Positions 14,796 to 17,010 of a stretch of DNA of 17,010 nucleotides are shown in pieces. Source of the stretch: an uncultured Clostridia bacterium (GTDB lineage: Bacteria > Bacillota > Clostridia > TANB77 > CAG-508); contig CALXQF010000014.1 of assembly GCA_944390505.1 (NCBI GenBank), positions 1 through 17,010 on the forward strand. The letters run 5' to 3'. Made by a program: the position numbers and the translations under genes. Position 1 is the stretch's first letter. The number at the start of each line of letters is the position of its first letter. The notes under the pieces were generated by a model. That model saw nothing but the letters and a program-made list of their open reading frames with translations, did not search any database and was not told the origin of the DNA.

Positions 14796-14823
14796 ATTAT
14801 AACATAATGGAATTATTTTTCAA
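14796..14823 (-). promoter_or_regulatory. Promoter of the HIT gene
   Basis: On the minus strand TTGAAA (-35, 14818-14823), 16 bases, then TATAAT (-10, 14796-14801). It faces away from the plus-strand extended -10 at 14850-14858, so the two form a divergent pair. Confidence 0.65.
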
Positions 14824-14849
14824 TATCTATCGCAATATAAACAAATGTT

Positions 14850-14879
14850 TGATATAATATTGTCAAAAAATATAAGGAG
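14850..14879 (+). promoter_or_regulatory. Extended -10 promoter and ribosome binding site on the plus strand
   Basis: TGATATAAT (TGn plus TATAAT, 14850-14858) has no clear -35 but fits the extended -10 class. AAGGAG (14874-14879) follows and sits eight bases before the ATG at 14888. This arrangement shows where the small plus-strand gene really begins and excludes the ATG at 14845, which lies upstream of the -10. Confidence 0.55.
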
Positions 14880-14887
14880 CAAATATT

Positions 14888-15069
14888 ATGGACAAATTAG
14901 CATTCAAAATATAATAGAAAAAGAACAAAAATATATTGAAAAAATGGAAAAAGACAGTATTGCTTTAATTAATCAAAGAACGACAATTAGCAAACAAAGA
15001 ATTTTCAAGGATACTGTGCGAAGAAATGTAAAAATATCCAGCGAATCGCTTAATTTGATTGATAAATAA
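14888..15069 (+). pseudogene. Small plus-strand gene with an apparent -1 frameshift after codon 7
   Basis: The ATG at 14888 has a strong ribosome binding site and promoter but reads only MDKLAFKI before TAA (14912-14914). In the -1 frame the sequence stays open from there to TAA at 15067-15069 and encodes a charged helical region, NIIEKEQKYIEKMEKDS continuing to SLNLIDK. One extra A in the AAAA run at 14906-14909 would join both parts into a 60-residue protein. A longer frame from an ATG at 14845 exists, but that codon lies upstream of the -10 box. The joined product would be soluble, helical and Lys/Glu-rich. No family is recognised. Alternatives are a sequencing or assembly error, a true mutation, or a tiny leader peptide followed by an unrelated frame. 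Confidence 0.5.
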
Positions 15070-15077
15070 ATTATCAA
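15059..15077 (+). terminator. Weak AT-rich hairpin at the end of the small plus-strand gene
   Basis: TTGATAA-ATAAA-TTATCAA is a perfect 7-bp stem; the TAA stop codon lies in the loop. There is no T-run, so termination would be weak. Confidence 0.3.
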
Positions 15078-15188
15078 ATACTTTACAAAATGATTCTAGT
15101 ACTTAAAAAGGAAAGTTGCTAGAACTCTCCAAAATCATTTAGGCTCCCGTCTTACTACAAAAGTAGTAGAGGATTAAGTTAAATAATC
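15078..15188. other. Non-coding stretch with several inverted repeats, 3' of the tRNA gene
   Basis: It contains TTCTAG/CTAGAA about 19 bases apart, a TACTAC-AAAA-GTAGTA hairpin, and GATTA/TAATC directly after the tRNA 3' end. On the minus strand these could form the tRNA trailer and its terminator; on the plus strand they could end the small gene. I see no coding frame and no known RNA family. Confidence 0.35.
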
Positions 15189-15264
15189 TGGAGCTACTGA
15201 GCAGAATTGAACTGCTGACCTACGGGTTACGAATCCGTTGCTCTACCAACTGAGCTACAGTAGC
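15189..15264 (-). tRNA. tRNA-Thr (anticodon CGU)
   Basis: A 76-base tRNA with encoded CCA. Minus-strand arms: acceptor GCTACTG/CAGTAGC (7 of 7 pairs), D arm GCTC/GAGC with loop AGTTGGTA, anticodon arm ACGGA-TTCGTAA-CCCGT, five-base variable loop AGGTC, T arm AGCAG-TTCAATT-CTGCT, discriminator T. The anticodon in the loop TTCGTAA is CGT, reading ACG as Thr. The closing pair of the anticodon loop is A31-C39, a mismatch; a T at position 39 would be usual. The other arms are perfect. Confidence 0.95.
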
Positions 15265-15272
15265 ATATAGAA

Positions 15273-15304
15273 AGTAGCCTTCCTTCTCTTGAATGAAGGC
15301 TACT
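15273..15304 (-). terminator. Hairpin between the surface-protein gene and tRNA-Thr
   Basis: A perfect 10-bp stem AGTAGCCTTC/GAAGGCTACT (15273-15282 with 15295-15304) closes a 12-base loop. On the minus strand it is followed by TTTCTATAT, a weak T-tract. It is a likely terminator of the surface-protein gene, but it also lies between a possible tRNA promoter (15310-15338) and the tRNA. Confidence 0.55.
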
Positions 15305-15309
15305 ATATT

Positions 15310-15338
15310 ATTTTACTATATCTTTGTTTATTTTTCAA
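15310..15338 (-). promoter_or_regulatory. Possible tRNA-Thr promoter
   Basis: On the minus strand TTGAAA (15333-15338), 17 bases, then TAAAAT (15310-15315), just after the stop codon of the surface-protein gene. Transcription from it would pass the hairpin at 15273-15304 before reaching the tRNA. Confidence 0.4.
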
Positions 15339-15342
15339 TATT

Positions 15343-16986
15343 TTATACAGAATGTTTACCTCTTGGACGTTTTGGCTTTTCTACTACTTCCTCTGAATCA
15401 TCGCTTAAAAAGTCATCTAAAGTAACATCTTTATTTTTTGTCGTCCTTCTATTTGCTTTATTAGGTGCTTTCTCTTCCTCTTGATCATCATCTTCTTGTT
15501 TGTTTGGCTCAAATTTTGGTTGAAAAGCACCATAATCAACAACATCATCGTCTTCTTCATCATCAATATATGCATTATTTTTTCTCTTTTTATATATAAC
15601 AACGATAATAACTACAATAGCGATGACTGCAATAGCCACACCTGCACATATCATATAAAATTGTGTATTGTTTTGTGTGGCAGTAGTTGCTGCTGGTAAA
15701 ACTGCTTTTATTTGGTATGTAGCTGTTTCTTCTCCATCTGCTGATGTCAAAAGAATAGTAATAGTGTTTTCTCCTTCTATTAAATTTTCATTTCCTATAA
15801 TTTCTATTGTAGCATCTTCTTGGTTTGCTGTAGCAGTAATATCTAAACTTTCTACATAACGACTCAAATTTAGTTCATAAGAATAAGTATCTGGGCTAAA
15901 TTGTCCATCTAAATTAACTCCTGCAATTTCTAAACTTTGTAACTTTAATGTATCATCTGTAGCAACAACTTCCCCTTTTGTGACACGAATAGTATAAGTT
16001 TTCGTTTCTCCTGCTTCAGAAGTAACAGTAATTGTTACAGTATTTTCTCCCATTTGCAAATTTTCATTTCCTGTTACTTCCACTTCTGCATTACTATTTT
16101 CTGCAACTGCACTAACAATTAGATTAGCGATTTCTTCTCCTACATTTGCTGTATATTCTGTCACATCTTTATTAAATTCCGGACTCAAAGTAACACCATC
16201 TATTGTTAGAGATGATAAATCATTATTGTCTGATGGCTCATTTTCTGGTTCTTCTGGCTTTGTAGTTGTTAACAATGAAGAACTGATATATGCAGTTTGT
16301 CCATTATACCTAACCCTGCTCCAACCATTGCTTCCAATTCCAGTTCTTGTTACACTTTGTCCTTCTGATAAAGAGCCTACAACACTACTTGATGTGCTAT
16401 AACTTGCTCTAACATTAATTGAACCAGTTGAGTAAACAGTTTCATTTACTTCTCTAAAAGTTGGTGTACTAGATGAATTATTTTCTGAATTTTCATTTCC
16501 ACTTGAACTGTTGTTTCCACCTGAACTGCTACCTGATTCACTATTTTCTCCGCTAGAAGTATTGCCTCCAGATGTATTACCACCATCAGAGTTATTACCT
16601 CCTGAATATTTCTCTCTTACTGTTATTGTGACAGATTGGTTAACTTTGTCTCCTTCTTTCTGTGTTTCATCTACAATTGTTCCTGTTAAGTTAATTGTGT
16701 ATGTACCTGCTTTTGTTGGTGTAAATGATGCTGAACCAGAAAAATTCATATTAGTTGTTTCTTGATTAAATCCAACAATCGGCGTTCTTTCAAGACCATT
16801 TCCTTCTATATAAACATCCCAAGAAGCTGCAACTCCACTTACACTTATAGTTACTGTTGTTCCTACTGTAACATTAGTAGAACTAGCTGTCATAGATACT
16901 GTAGCTGCATTAGATTTTACTGTCATCATAGTGATTAATAAAATCATTAAAATAAATATTAAATATATTATATGTAATTTTTTCAT
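15343..16986 (-). CDS. Secreted membrane-anchored surface protein with SH3b and two cadherin-like beta-sandwich domains
   Basis: The ATG at 16986 follows AGGAGG by five bases. The 547-residue product has, in order: a signal peptide (about 1-28, hydrophobic LIFILMILLITMMTV, likely cut after SNA-A); an Ig/PKD-like beta domain (about 29-126); a Ser/Gly/Asn-rich linker (about 127-176); a bacterial SH3 (SH3b) domain with GSINVRASYSTSSSVVGSL and WSRVRYNGQTAYISSSLL (about 182-240); a Pro/Glu linker; two tandem cadherin-like beta-sandwich domains (about 256-337 and 347-429), each with the GNENL-x2-GENT-I pattern; a transmembrane helix (about 443-464, followed by YKKRKN); and an acidic then basic cytoplasmic tail of about 80 residues. 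There is no LPxTG sorting motif, so anchoring is by the helix. SH3b domains usually bind peptidoglycan and the beta sandwiches act as stalk or adhesion modules; the exact role is unknown. Confidence 0.88.
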   Translation of the reverse strand: MKKLHIIYLIFILMILLITMMTVKSNAATVSMTASSTNVTVGTTVTISVSGVAASWDVYIEGNGLERTPIVGFNQETTNMNFSGSASFTPTKAGTYTINLTGTIVDETQKEGDKVNQSVTITVREKYSGGNNSDGGNTSGGNTSSGENSESGSSSGGNNSSSGNENSENNSSSTPTFREVNETVYSTGSINVRASYSTSSSVVGSLSEGQSVTRTGIGSNGWSRVRYNGQTAYISSSLLTTTKPEEPENEPSDNNDLSSLTIDGVTLSPEFNKDVTEYTANVGEEIANLIVSAVAENSNAEVEVTGNENLQMGENTVTITVTSEAGETKTYTIRVTKGEVVATDDTLKLQSLEIAGVNLDGQFSPDTYSYELNLSRYVESLDITATANQEDATIEIIGNENLIEGENTITILLTSADGEETATYQIKAVLPAATTATQNNTQFYMICAGVAIAVIAIVVIIVVIYKKRKNNAYIDDEEDDDVVDYGAFQPKFEPNKQEDDDQEEEKAPNKANRRTTKNKDVTLDDFLSDDSEEVVEKPKRPRGKHSV

Positions 16987-17010
16987 TGTTTCCTCCTATG
17001 AAAAAGATAT

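Noticed and set aside
14845..14887. ATG at 14845 as the start of the small plus-strand gene
   Set aside because: It lies upstream of the -10 box at 14853-14858, has no ribosome binding site, and would not be in the transcript from that promoter.
1..17010. CRISPR array, rRNA genes, complete insertion sequence or prophage
   Set aside because: No regularly spaced direct repeats, rRNA-like stretches, transposase or phage structural genes were seen on either strand.

Overview
The window is 17,010 bases of AT-rich DNA (roughly 30% G+C by eye). It has strong AGGAGG-type ribosome binding sites, TTGACA/TATAAT-like promoters, and a gene set typical of low-GC Firmicutes, most likely an anaerobic member of the class Clostridia: RqcH, NAD-dependent ligase, a UPF0182 giant membrane protein, a DUF5665-like protein and a class IV (iron-type) alcohol dehydrogenase. 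Nearly all genes are on the minus strand. The plus strand carries only the 3' half of rqcH at the left edge and one small, apparently frameshifted gene near 14.9 kb. The species cannot be named from this sequence alone.

Layout, left to right. (1) The C-terminal half of rqcH (+) ends in a hairpin that can also serve the convergent small orphan gene at 912-1124, which has its own near-consensus promoter and a higher G+C content than its surroundings. (2) A three-gene minus-strand set reads FIST-domain protein (5376-4210), aldehyde dehydrogenase (4110-2677), iron-containing FucO-like alcohol dehydrogenase (2363-1206). An unusual 148-bp inverted-repeat element sits between the two dehydrogenases, and a paired-repeat RNA fold sits between the FIST and dehydrogenase genes. 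(3) A degenerate or unconventional toxin-antitoxin pair (5972-5549) has a RelE/ParE-like toxin with no canonical start codon. Upstream is a promoter preceded by two tandem Spo0A-box-like heptamers. (4) pgsA - ligA - a small unknown gene (9068-6164). (5) A small DUF5665-like membrane protein whose Shine-Dalgarno sequence lies inside a hairpin. (6) ftsY - UPF0182 membrane protein (13680-9771). (7) A small two-helix membrane protein, a HIT-family hydrolase, and a divergent plus-strand gene that looks frameshifted. (8) tRNA-Thr(CGU) and a secreted, membrane-anchored, multi-domain surface protein (16986-15343).

How the genes fit together. The FIST/ALDH/Fe-ADH set looks like a small aldehyde-handling operon: one enzyme oxidises an aldehyde to an acid, the other reduces an aldehyde such as lactaldehyde to an alcohol, and a stand-alone ligand-binding (FIST) protein is encoded first. 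ligA, pgsA, ftsY, rqcH and the tRNA are housekeeping genes for replication/repair, phospholipid synthesis, membrane protein targeting and ribosome quality control. The items most worth a second look are the 148-bp palindromic element, the stand-alone FIST protein with its dehydrogenases, the toxin without a start codon under possible Spo0A control, and the frameshifted plus-strand small gene. All calls were made by reading the sequence. No database search was run.
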